DNA of 64,000 bases from Clavelina lepadiformis. Lineage: Eukaryota; Chordata; Ascidiacea; Aplousobranchia; Clavelinidae. Below, piece by piece: positions 49,678-61,225 of this stretch. The notes under the pieces were generated by a model. The model saw nothing but the letters and a program-made list of their open reading frames with translations, made no database searches and was not told the DNA's origin. The first letter of the stretch is position 1. Each line of letters starts with the position of its first letter. The DNA is taken from assembly GCF_947623445.1 (NCBI RefSeq), contig NC_135244.1, forward strand, positions 8,370,001 to 8,434,000, read 5' to 3'. The position numbers were made by a program, and so were the translations under genes.

Positions 49678-52600
49678 ATGACGACCATCATTGCTGGTAA
49701 GCTTGCATCAATCGATAGGTAAGATATTGGTGGATATCTAATAGGTTTATTTATTATTTCTCCCGTTTTTGTTTATTTAATATAAACATAATTGTTAGGT
49801 TCTGTTTCACACGAAACAAGAATTTTTCCAAATATACACGGGTACGTTCTTCATTTACCAAGCAAGCCCATAAATATTCGATTGATAACAGTTTCGTTTT
49901 GTAGTCAAACTAATTTTCGGCTTGGTCAAACTACTTTTCTGTTTCAGAATAAGGCCTTCTTCAAGGGGATATTCTAGAGAACGGATGCTAGAACTCTCAA
50001 AAGCGAAGGGTACTAAACAAATATGGCTCACAAGTTTTGGGTAAGCTAAACAAGAAACCGCTTAAGTGCATGTATTTACAGTTTGGCCGATAATTTTACG
50101 CTCAATGAAGGAATGTGGTTGAAGTTTTGGAGTTTTGTCATACGACTGCGATGCAAATAGACGAAAATCGAAAAATGTTTGTACTTGTTGTATAGCCCGA
50201 AGTTATATTGGGGAGATCAAGATATGATGTGGCCAATATCGGACGCAACATTAACAGCTCGACCCACACAACGACTTATTCAACTTGCTGTAGCGAAAAA
50301 GAACTTTCAGCATGGCACAAATCGAGTATACTCTTGCTTTGGTTGCAGTATCATGAACTTACTTGCATTCTATATCTATTTTGAAGACGATATTAATTCA
50401 TTCACGTATGCCTTCATTCACAACATGCTGCATTTCGAATCATTTGATTAAAAATTGACAAACAATACATGACATCGACTTATTATCATGTCTCAAGTAA
50501 TCATTTTAACTCAGTAACACTCTTAAAAGCAATGCGCTTCTAATGGATGTTATCTTTGAAAGCAATATTGACTTGATAAAATATTGTGTTTGTAGGAAAA
50601 CCGTCCTGAATTTGTCTACAGTTGCGGGCGAAATTCTCAGATTTGGGAGGTTAGCAAAAAGGAGATGGATGCAGTAACCAGTGATCGCGTATTGGAATTG
50701 TCACAACCAAAGCAACCATCTCCTGACTACCGGGAGCATAGGTATGTATACTGTCTGTTTGCTATAGCCTACTTATGTGCTTGTTTGTGTGATATGCTTT
50801 CTGCTCGCCAACAGCGAACGAATCCCATCAAAATCCTGTTTGATTGGCTTTTTCGTAACTGGTGCCGCATTAATGTATTTACGTTTCCTTTCAAGATCTA
50901 GGATTAAGGGACTTACAAAGTATTTACCTGAGGATCTTAAAAATATTTCGAACAACTTTGAACTCTAGCTTTTGTTAAACTTAAAACGGCACTTCCATAG
51001 CGAAAGGCTTTAACAGAGCACGTCAAAATGAACAATTCAAGCTATAGCTGTGGTTAGCCATTGAAAAGTTAACTAAAGGGCCCTATTTAAATTTAAGTGC
51101 TTCGGAATTTGGAAGTAGCAGTTGTTGTGGTCCTCCAAGGCGTTCCATTGTTTATCATATATCTTTTAAACGATTATATTCAAGGAAAGCAGGTAAAAGA
51201 TATCAGTGTGCTGGCAATAGTCTACAAATGTTGCTGACACATGCCCCAATCACATGGAATTATTATGATAAAACTTTGTAGTTGGTAACCTTACCATATC
51301 ATTTCAATTCACTTTCCAGTAGCATTAGCGTGTCGTTTTCCTCCGGGCCGACTATAATAATACAAAACATTGTTTGGCGATGTCCGAATTGACCCGACTG
51401 TAAGATTATCTTGAAGGCCTAAGTGTCGCCACACGTATGTCATACAAAGAAACAACTATTGTGCCATTTTGGCAACAGGCACTTTGACCTGAACATTTTA
51501 AACATATTTGAGCATGAAAGACATTGTCTTGTCTTCACAGCACCATGTGTGTTTTCCATATTGGTTTATGTATATATAGTACTATTATAAGAAACACACA
51601 TGGTGCTGTTTGGACCTCACGCATATATACTTTCTTGGATGCATAGCACCTGGGACAAAAACGCTTTTTATAACTTTAACATATACCACGTGATGATTGG
51701 CAGTAATCAATTATACTTTGCCAAGTTTGTTAATTACTTCTTGTCATCATCGATGCTTGGCGCGCGGTTCTAACAGAGGTTGTTGTTTTTCAGGCAAAGT
51801 CATCAATACAGCTGCGGTCGCGTCTCGCCTATATGGAAGGTAAAGAAACGCGCATTGAGCTGTCCAAACAGGGCGCGGACGGCTCAGCTTGCAAGACCAA
51901 AAGAACCCCATCCGCAATACGAGCCCAACAGCGAGGTTAGCTGGAACCTGTTACCTCTGAAACTTTTAAAGCTTAAAGTTTTGTCAATATTTTGCTTCTA
52001 GGCTGAGACTTTAATTAAACCCATTGCAAAGCACGCTGTGACAAGCGAACGTGTACTTGACCTTGCAAGACCAAAAACTCGCAATGAAGGCCCATTTATC
52101 GATTCCAGATTTCCGGAAGATTCAGTATGGAGGGTAAGATGCACCAAACGTGGTAAAGCTTTACAAGAAAAATGAAGAAACAATAACTCAAATAGAATCC
52201 TTAGGTTGTAAAATGCATAGCCTGCTATATTAAGGCATATGTGTGTAGCTTGCACGTGAATACTTTACAATAATAGCAGAAAAGAGTTTGTGGTTAACCA
52301 TTACTTTGACAATGTCAAGGTAACATCTCAAGCCCGGACGTCGAGTGCTTCTCCGAGAACTGCCGAGCTTGCTAAATACAAAGGATTCGCTGAGGGGTAT
52401 GTGTCCAACCGCAGCGTTCAATGGTCGGTCTCTAGAGCGGCAAGGAAAGCAATAGCGACACCTAGAGCAGAAGAACTTGCAAAGCCGATTGTTAGGTAAA
52501 ACAACATGACATGGCGATATCACTCAATGTCGTAGATAAATTAGATAACTTTTAGAAATTTCAAGCGTCCAACTACAATAGAATTATGTTTTCAGAGCGT

Positions 52601-52710
52601 CAATGGACCACGTTCAGTTCAACCAAGACGCATTTTTAGTCAGCTCTGTTGCCATGAAAGCAAAGTGCACACCCAGGCTGGAAGAACTTGCGCAACCAAT
52701 ACAACGATGA
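49678..52710 (+). CDS. THEG-repeat protein (SPMAP2/THEG-like)
   Basis: Eight exons join in phase to 324 codons: 49678-49718, 49948-50040, 50196-50325, 50596-50741, 51794-51935, 52002-52133, 52320-52495, 52596-52710. Translation shows serial THEG repeats of the form R..ELA.PK: RERMLELSKAK, TQRLIQLAVAK, SDRVLELSQPK, ARTAQLARPKEPH, SERVLDLARPK, PRTAELAKYK, PRAEELAKP and, at the very end, PRLEELAQP. Trp-containing spacers lie between them (MMWPIS, SQIWEVSKK, SPIWKVKKR, VQWSV). Vertebrate THEG proteins are sperm/testis proteins linked to the axoneme and microtubules, so a ciliary or sperm-tail role is inferred. The first exon is only 41 nt; its start is supported by matching phase and because it leads straight into repeat 1. 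No catalytic motif is present. Confidence 0.85.
51537..51609. repeat. Perfect 18-bp inverted repeat in THEG intron 4
   Basis: The arms at 51537-51554 (ACAGCACCATGTGTGTTT) and 51592-51609 are exact reverse complements, separated by 37 AT-rich bases. They would form a stable hairpin in the intron RNA. It may be a small foldback element; the stem is too short to call a microRNA precursor. Confidence 0.75.
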
Positions 52711-53519
52711 AGAGTCCTCAGCGAAGACGCATAGCCGAACACCTGTAACTCCTACTCAAACGCGCCTCGAAGCTGTTTGTGTTTTATACAATCTGTTGTT
52801 TATAATTTGTATCACTGTAAACACGGTGGTTGCAGTATGTAAAGAAATTGTTATTATTCTAGCTACCGTGTAAACTACTCTTCATCTTTAAATAATCTTT
52901 AGTACTCATGATGACGTATCAGGTGGCCAGATCAAAAGGTGGGCGAATTGACTTAGTCGGTTCTGATAGGCCATAGGACCTGCTAACCTATTTGCAAACA
53001 CGTTTATTGTCATACAACCTGCATAAAACACGAAGTAATTTATAAAAAATTTAGAAGATACTGGGCCCAATTTTAAGTTTACACATTTATACCTTACAAC
53101 TTTTTATTGATTAGGTTAAATACATTTTTACAAAAGTAAACATTTTTGTCGGGAAAAATTACAGCTTTATGAAGTTTTTAGCGCCAGTGTATTCTTTTCG
53201 GTACCGTTTTTGAAATCATGTAAAAATATAATATATGTTTAACAGTCACAAGGTCATAAAGTTTTTAGCGTGTCATAAATTTCCCGTCTGGCCCCACATC
53301 TCGCTTGGCTCCGTCCTTTTTGTTGAGACTGAACATTAGTGAGTGCAACATTTTTAGGTATCGCCACATTATATGCAACGGGGCATATAATTGTGTGGCG
53401 GCGTATACGACGCTATACAGCCTCATAGAAGAGTCATAATTATTACGTGATTTTTTTCGTCAAATTCAACATCCTGCGTAAGTTCACTAACGCATAATGG
53501 GGAGCTAGCCCAGCAACTT
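52711..53519. other. Intergenic after the THEG gene
   Basis: No exon or repeat was recognised. It should hold the 3'UTR of the THEG-repeat gene, though no canonical AATAAA was seen close to the stop codon. Confidence 0.45.
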
Positions 53520-54166
53520 TACGCTCCCGCCCTTTGCTACTCGACAGCGGAGTATATGCTTGTCCAGTATGGGAAAGATTCGTTTTTACAATAAAGCTGA
53601 ATGTCGCCCTTAACGCATCTTGCAGATGCATCACCGGTTGCTTACGGCCTGTTAATACCGACAGCCTGTGCCTACTCGCCGATATTGCATCAGCAGCCAT
53701 CAGAAGTGCAGTATCCAATAAGACAGAACGTCTCCGCCAAGAAAAACTACCACTGTTTGGTCAGACACCTGCCCCTACTCGGCTGAAATGATGGAAGAGC
53801 TTCCTCACCAGCACCACTCCATTGAAAAGCACAGGGACAAAGACATGAATAAGTAAGTGGGAAAAGAAACTCGCAGACAAGCTTTACCTCCTCAAAATGG
53901 TTATCACACCAAATACGGAGCTCCCACCAGGATCAGCTGGAATATGGGGGTAGGGAAATGCCTGAAACGTCTCCAAACATGATCGAGTTGGGTACACCAA
54001 GGTAGCACTGAGAAAATGCTAGGGATACATCACTGATGAGACCATCTGCGAATGCGGACTTGAACCTCAAACAATAAAGCATACCCCATGATGTCCTCTA
54101 CTGGAGAAACCCTGCAATGCAGATGCTCTTGTCCAGCAACATGGCCAACAACGGATAGACATCCTA
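53520..54166 (+). pseudogene. Decayed non-LTR retrotransposon reverse transcriptase
   Basis: The plus strand near 53534-53700 reads YACPVWERF.FT, LN.SCRCITGCLRPVNTDSL and LADIASAAIR. This matches the C-terminal part of jockey/CR1-like reverse transcriptases (StAEYaaPvW..S, LN..R.itG..R.T, LagI.p..iRR). Further down, at about 54046-54110, comes CECGLEPQTIKHT, the Cys-rich ECG..EQTi.H end of the same pol proteins. Frames change between the pieces and stop codons occur, so it is a dead fragment. The 5' part of the element is absent. Confidence 0.7.
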
Positions 54167-54701
54167 TGATTTAATGTAATGTGTGGACACGCTGAGAAGC
54201 GTCAAATTTTCTTGAAAGTTTATTGGTAGCTGACTTGAGAAGGTTGTTGACAGCAAGGTCACTGACCACATCGCTATTTATGATCATTCTTTTTACAGTA
54301 AGTCGCCGTGAAATGCAAAGCTTTCTTTCTGTTTGTGTAATTGTTAGCGCAAATACAGTAGCCTATACAGGTTTGCTATAAGAGCCTTCAGCTGGCAACT
54401 CGTTGTGTGCGTTTTTAAATGATACAACTGAGCCGCGCCTTTCTGATAAAGGAGTTATTACGTTTTTTATTAAGAGCTTAAATTATCCGTTTTTAACTTT
54501 ATTCCCAGAAACAATTTTTATTTGTAATACAAGTTTCAAAAAATATTAAAAGCTCTTGAAAAGAAATAATGCTGAATGTTGTTGAAGATTGATTTATTAT
54601 TATTATTGTCCAACCGAGATTTTTTGTGGATTTTGTTAACTCTAACACCTTTCTTACTGCGAAAACATTTTTATTTGGTTTTAACAAACTTGATTAAAAA
54701 T

Positions 54702-54815
54702 GATGTTGTCTGAATCGTGTTCACCAAACTTTGTAGTAAAATAAAAACAAGGTATAGTTTGGCACACTGTAGGTTAATTTTTTTAAATATTTTTTTTTTG
54801 TTAATTTTTTCTACA
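54702..54815 (+). repeat. Dispersed repeat, copy 2 (other copy 10888-10992)
   Basis: It begins TGATGTTGTCTGAATCGTG and follows the copy at 10888 through TTTGTAGTAAAATAAAAAC and TATAGTTTGGCACACT to TTTTTTCTACAC. It diverges after that point and has a longer T-tract. Confidence 0.6.
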
Positions 54816-55280
54816 CTTAAAAATGGTAAGTGTTGGATGACCAGCCGTCACCATTTCATAATATTGTTATCTACCTGGATGAACCCGTTATATAGGCCTA
54901 CTTAGTAAATTTTTGCACAAGTATAATTATTTAGGTATCGTCAGGATAATCCTATATATTCACGGATGGTTGTGGTGATGGATGATGGTATACGGGTATT
55001 CTCAAAGAAATTTCAACTATGTTCTCGAATATATCAGAAAGCTCTTGTTTCAAAAATTTACTAAACTTACACATAATTCTGAAACAAAAACTTTCTAATA
55101 GATTCAACAACCAAGTTAAATGTTTGCACAAAATTTCCTATTTCATCTAAAATATTCTAAATATTATCAACAAATATTTTTAAAGACCTCCTCAAAAGTA
55201 TAGAGGAATAAAGGAATATTTCTTGCAAAGATTTTAAATAAACTTAAAGTTGGACAACAACAAATTTACAGTAAAACTGG

Positions 55281-55286
55281 TTTATT
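55281..55286 (-). promoter_or_regulatory. Poly(A) signal of the coiled-coil gene
   Basis: TTTATT on the + strand is AATAAA on the coding strand, 154 bases after the stop codon. It is the best placed hexamer in the 3' flank. Confidence 0.5.
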
Positions 55287-55439
55287 GTAAAAATCAAGTT
55301 ATTCCAATAATATAATAAAACATTTGAAGAATAGGCAAAAAAGAAAACAGTGAACGCAAATTTAGTGCGAGTTCACAGGGAAAGTTCTGCGGGTCTGAAA
55401 CAACGGAGCTAGCAGAAAGGCTGTTTCGCAAGAGGCAAG

Positions 55440-58400
55440 TCAACAATAACAACCTTTTAAGTCAATCCAGTCTTTTGGTTTTCCCAAATTATGCTTTCCT
55501 CTCCAATTAGGATCTTGGTTCATTTCCTCCGTTTTATTTGCAAGGAAATCCAAAAATTGTCTCATACCCTCCGGAGTCGACGTCACTTCGCAAGATGATG
55601 TAACAGTACGCATACGGGTCATCGAAAAGGATGCAAGGTCAAAGGTTGTGCCCGCAAATGTGACGTAATAATGATTGTCTTCCCGGCTGCTATTTGAGCT
55701 ATCTGCTTTAGAGGAAATGGATTGTGAGCCGGAACTATGACGAGAACGGTTTCGACGGGAATCATTTACGATCGAGTTGGTTGAGGAAGAGTATCCATCA
55801 TCATGAGACGACTCCAAATCGCCCTCTCCAATAAGTCGTCTAAAATTCTGCTCGGACATAGGTATTCCCAGTCTGCGGGTTTGAGACGGTATATGTTCTT
55901 CTTGCGAAGTTTCAACAAACACTTCATCGACAATGCTGCCTTCAGACTGCTGATTTAAGAGGTTTTCGGTCTGACATGTTTGGACGTATGCAGAGTTTTG
56001 GATGTTTTCACGGCGCCATATTGGAAGGGAATCAGCTGCGCTTATTGTGCTCGACGTTGCGGCAGACGACGCACTTGCATGTGCAGACCTCACATTACTT
56101 CTCATGGCAAAGTGCTTATTTTTCATTTTCCTGGCTTTGGGCGTGGATACCACTTTATTAACCGACGTAGATGCATAAGCAACACCGATACCACTAGGCC
56201 CGGAGGACATTTCTTCAGGTTTAGCTTTGGAACAAGAAGCCGAAGAAGCTTTCTCGAATTTGGAACAAGCGGAAAGAGATGTTTCTCCATAGTTGGAACC
56301 TGAAGCTGGTAATGAATCTTCAGATTGCAAAGTGAGCTTCTCTTGAGAAACCGTTGACTTTTCGTCTGCTTCTGGGATCGTGCCCAAAGCTTTTGCATCA
56401 TCCGTGTGTTGCAGATGGCTGCGTACGTAGTCATGGAGATTGTTTGAATGACTGTGCCTGGGACGGAAATTTTCCGATGCACTGCTTTTATCATGGACTT
56501 TGGAGGTAGCAGTGGATGCTTTTTCTTCCGAAGGCAAACGTGCATCAGTCGGCGCTGTATTATTTTCGTTATATGTTGCTCGTCGAAGTGCATAGTTTTG
56601 TCTTCGCAGATTATAAACATGAGACTGCTGCTCCCTACATACCCAGTCTAATCGTCTGTAGTCGTCTTCTAATCTCGATAGGATATGATCCTTCTCGTTA
56701 GCAGCTTTTCGATCACTTTCAATGACAAAGTTTAACTTACGATTCATGTCACGCATTTTAGCCATTTCCTGCTCACTGTTGGTCATTTGAGTGCAGCGTG
56801 TTTGCATTTTTTCAAGTTCCTCCCTTAATCGTGAGTTTTCTTCGTCTTGTTCAGCAGATCGCTGCCTAAAACCATTAATCTCATCCTGAGCATTTAATAT
56901 ATCGCTCTTCAAGGCTTCAATATCACTACATAATAAATCAGTTTGGCATGAAGACGCGCTGCCGACATTTTTAGTGGCCTGAGCAACATGATTTTTTAGA
57001 ACTGATTTTTCGTTTTGAAGCTGATTGATTTGAGAATTCAGGCGATTAATCTCAGCCGCACGATCTGCCAATGCCCGTTCCAGTTTTACACGCAAATGCT
57101 GGTTAGTGGAGTTGGAGTTAATGAGAGCCACTTTTAACTGCTTTTCCACCTCCTTGCCGCGATTTAAATGGTTACTCAATTCAGATATTCGAGCGTTGGC
57201 TGCTCTAGCCCAAGACGCATTTTCTCCTCTCTCCTGCTCAGTTAAGTTCATAAGTGCTTGAAATTCACCTTGCAGTAATTTCCGGGAAGATTCCGTTTCC
57301 CGAATACATTTCAAATGCTCTTCACATTCCGTTTGAAGTGGTTTGATCTTCTCTGAGTATAAACTAAACAAATGGTCGGAGAAGGCAGCATACAATGCGT
57401 TTGAAGTCAGGAATTCAGCCAATTTTTCTAAGGCCATTTCTTCCTTTACGCGAATGTAATCACGTCTTATAGCTCGTCCCTCAGCGTTCTTCAAACAAAC
57501 TTCATCGGTCAGTTGGTCGGCTTTAAACGACAGGTCTGCAACCCTTTCTTGCACTTCGACCAACTTGTTCGTTGTAACCGTGTGCCTCTCCTTTTCAGCA
57601 TTAAGTTCCTGCTCCACCACACTTCTCTGCATGCTTTCTTCACTTAACAATTCTTTCAGCTGGCGCGCTTCATTTAAAGCATCTTCCAAAGCAAGCCTCG
57701 ACGCCTTCATTTGAAACGACTGAGACTTCATTGATTCCATAGTAGTCATCAATTGAAGACGTAATTTATCAGCTCGTGCATGCGCGACTTTTAGGGCACA
57801 AGTTGCGTCATGTAATTGTCGTTCTTTATGACGAAACTCAGCCGAAGAGGATACGACGGAGGGAATATGAAGACCAGTTGTCTAGAAATAAAACGGGCAT
57901 TGCAGCTATCACCTCCACTCATGTACGCCTCGTCAACACTCATCTACTGTAACACGCAGGTATGCGCTAACCGTAAGCTAAATACCTGCGTTGACTGAGA
58001 TAGATTTGTTTTGCCATCAGTTTGTACTGCTGTGTCTTTCAACAGACTTTCGTGGTGGGAAGTCTGAAGCACTTGTATCTGTAAAAGCATATAAGTAACG
58101 TTTGGTAAATATTATTTTAAGTGATTAGTTAACGTGGTGAAAAAAATGCAGCTTGTTATCTACTATATAAGCAAATGTGGAACAATGGCCAGGGCCTACA
58201 ATTTTAGGGAGGCCTACTCAAGCGTAAATTAACATGATTGACTCACGACTATACCGTGTGGACATTAAGTAGTAACCTATACTGTAGTAACCTTACACTA
58301 TGAGGCGACCACATGTAAATAAAATAGTTCGCGTGGACGATTGATATGAAAAAGCTTTAAAAGTAGCTGGCTAACTATTTCACCTTAAGTAGTTCAAGCA

Positions 58401-60010
58401 GCCCGTTGTTAAAGATAGGCTGTTAGGTTCGGAGAAAGGGTTAGGAAACAGTTAATTTTAGTTGTACGTATTTCAGTATAACATTAGATTGAAAGATATA
58501 CCTTAGATTAGGTTTTAGTGTTTTTTTCTATGATATAATTTCCAAGTTAGATTAACAGGAAACCTAGAAAATAGCTTTGGACGTAAAATATTTTTCTGGT
58601 GAAAAAGTGATTTTTGTTTTGCAGAAACCTAAATTTCAGGTCTGACCCAAGCCCATACTGCCCTCGATACGGCCCAGATTATAGCCTAGGTAGCCTACAA
58701 TCAGTTTTGCAACTGGTAACGGCGGTATTGTAGGCTAGCGAAAGCCGCCTTGGTTTAATAATTTTGAAATTAAACACAAGCAACGTTCAAGTAGCACAAA
58801 TTCTGATGTGAGAAAGATATTATTAGTAACCTCTTGGGTGAGACTGTCCAACGCTTGTTTGGCTGCATCCAGTTCTGATTTCATTTTGCAATTTGTTGCT
58901 TCTGCATCTTCAGCCTTTCTGCGACATTTGTTTAATTCCTTTTCAGAAATCTAAAAGATATTTCCGTCACAAGATATAAAATAGCCAAACTGGGATTATA
59001 GTTCATCGAAGATAACGGCAACATGGCAAAAACCTTACTACAAAATGACATCTGGAAAACAGTTTAATAATTTCCGAGATAAGCATCCTTACATCCAGTT
59101 TCTGTTGCATTGAGCCATGTTGTTGGTTAAATCTCCCATTACTTTCGTTAATTTGTGTTTCCAGATCAAACTTGACATTTTCATAGTATGCAAGCCATTG
59201 CTGCAAATTCAAAGTACAATGTCTTTAAAAAGAGCTCAAAACTTTCACAAAAAATCATTTAGGTTATTGAACATTTCTATTAAATTGGGTTAACCTCACA
59301 CCTTTAAATTCTCAGATTCCTGAACGAGAGCTTCGTATTTTTCATTCATGTTCTCTAACTCAGAACGCAGCTGTTTTATGGCATCTCTATTTTTCTTACC
59401 ACCGTCAGCAACTTTATTCACTACTTCGGCGGCACTACTCACTACCATCATGCCCAACTGATATGCCAGTGATGACCTTTGGGAATCGTTGTCGGATGCA
59501 GGGGTTGCTGTTCAGTTAAAAATAGAATGATCATGTCAGTCGTGGTTAAAATGCTATTAGTACAAATGTAATACCGGTAATCAAAGAAATATATAGCAAC
59601 ACTTCATACAACTATCGAGTTTTCACGAAAGATAGTTGTAAATTGGACCTTTGTCAGATTAGCTTCTAGTTTACAAAAGCAACATATTTAGGCATGTTCT
59701 TGGTAATGCTAAATTGGTAAAATCGTTATAAACTGTTTATAGTTGGTGGCGCAGGGGCGGTGACAATTACTAGTAGGCCTACAGTATCAGCAGGTTTGAG
59801 CTTACTGGATGATTGGTGGGTGATAGCGTGATCAGGTTCCACAGCAGTGGTAGTACTATCAGCTGATTCGCTTGATTTGTGCCGATGACGGAATTGCAAG
59901 CTACCTCTCAAATCTGGATCTTCTTCGGAGGTTAAAGACAGTTCACTCCACCTTTGATCAACGTTTTGTGAATCAGCTAGATCAATCTTGTTTGATTGCC
60001 AGTCGCTCAT
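55440..60010 (-). CDS. Long coiled-coil protein, 1057 aa, family unknown
   Basis: Six exons join in phase: 60010-59806, 59507-59302, 59200-59093, 58950-58831, 58078-57986, 57881-55440. The last exon alone encodes 813 residues. The N-terminus (MSDWQSNK..) is acidic and Ser-rich. From about residue 70 to 670 it is almost continuous heptad-rich coiled coil dense in Glu, Lys, Arg, Gln and Leu. The C-terminal 390 residues are low-complexity, Ser/Thr-rich and probably disordered (SSSTNSIVNDSRRNRSRHSS), ending in a more ordered tail with a FLDFLANKTEEM helix and a closing DWIDLKGCYC. A scaffold, centrosomal or cytoskeletal role would fit but is not shown. The start is the first in-frame ATG, 8 bases after an acceptor, so a 5'UTR intron or trans-splice site is likely just upstream. 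I do not recognise the orthologue. Confidence 0.8.
58373..58610. mobile_element. MITE family 'TTTCACC', copy 2, in coiled-coil gene intron
   Basis: The left end is AACTATTTCACCTT, and the right end, as reverse complement, is TCACTTTTTCACCAG. The interior shares the ordered blocks listed for 47844-48074. It lies in the intron between 58831 and 58078 of the coiled-coil gene. A lone GGTGAAATAGTGG at 61078-61090 may be the end of a third, lost copy. Confidence 0.65.
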
Positions 60011-61225
60011 CCAGTCTGCAACAGGTAATAACTTAAACCAACATCCCCCAGCAAAAAAACTTGCAAACCTCAGAGTCATGAATACAGAACAATTTATACC
60101 GATACTGGTACCGGCATTATTGGATCGGAAATATTAAGCTCTAATACCGTACAGCAGGTTTTGAACAAACAGGCAAATTTAGTCGTCATAGTGGTATCAT
60201 TAAGTTCGCACTGTGAGTTCAAAAAATATTGTGCTCAAGTAAAACCTAATCAAGCCTAATCTACATACCAAAAAATATCACCCACCTGAATTATAACTTT
60301 GTCTATACTCCATGGATGATAGATATTAATGAAAACTGTGAAAACTTGCTGTTACTAAGCAAGCAATGTTGTTACGACATCATTATTTTGTAATTGCAAC
60401 ACTTATGATGTCATCAGAGTGTTTAGCTTGTTACATATTTATCCCTTGTCACAAAGGTCCGTCTATTCGCTCATATAACACATATCTATCTTTCCTTGTA
60501 TTACTCTTCAGCAAAAAGTAATCCGTTAAATTCCTTTGCTCAAGAATTATATTGTCAGGCGCTTCGCCAGTTCTCTTATTACAGCTATTGTCTTCATAAT
60601 TCTATTGTTGAGATTTTTTACGATTGACTACCAATCTCTTTTCAACCTGCCTTTGTGTCGTTAACGTCCGCGGTCCAAACACAACTGAATTCGAAAGGTC
60701 TATGCTGCTAGCTTATAGTGATATTTGTTTAAGGTCTAAGTTTCACTCACGTGCGCTCGTCCAAACAAGAAATACAAATTTATGACATCGCAGAATCATA
60801 AATCCTCATGCTACCAGATCAGTTTGTAACGGTAAAATGTAACCTAAATGCTGAGGAAACATTTTTTGCTTCGAATGTAAACCGGCTAATATTTTTTCAG
60901 TTCACTTTATGCGGCTTATAATCAAGGGCGGTGTTTCTTACAATGAAACTAAAACCTAACAAAATGTTGTAACTTTAAAACCTTATTCGAACATATCTTT
61001 TATTCAAAATCTAGCCTAAAATTATTCTGTAAACTTTTCTGCATGTCCTTGTAACAGAGTGCATGGTCTAATTTTGGTGAAATAGTGGTTTGGTCAATAA
61101 TGATTCTTTGTGCAGCTTATTTGCAAAGAAATGCGGTTACGTATTCGAAACTGTTTTCTACTGAAAACAAAAATACAGTACTAATCTTTTTAGACTTTTT
61201 CGAGTTATAACGGAAATATTCAGCT
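60011..61225. other. Divergent intergenic region
   Basis: It separates the starts of the minus-strand coiled-coil gene and the proposed plus-strand 192-aa gene, so promoters for both are expected here. No motif was firm enough to call. A terminus of the TTTCACC MITE family may lie near 61078. Confidence 0.45.

Larger units (their letters stand above)
54167..55439. other. Intergenic and 3' flank of the coiled-coil gene
   Basis: Non-coding and AT-rich. It holds the second copy of a dispersed repeat (54702-54815) and, next to 55440, the 3'UTR of the minus-strand coiled-coil gene with its poly(A) signal. Confidence 0.5.

Noticed and set aside
56123..56620. 165-codon frame on the minus strand
   Set aside because: It lies in another frame of the 2.4-kb last exon of the coiled-coil gene and has no independent support.
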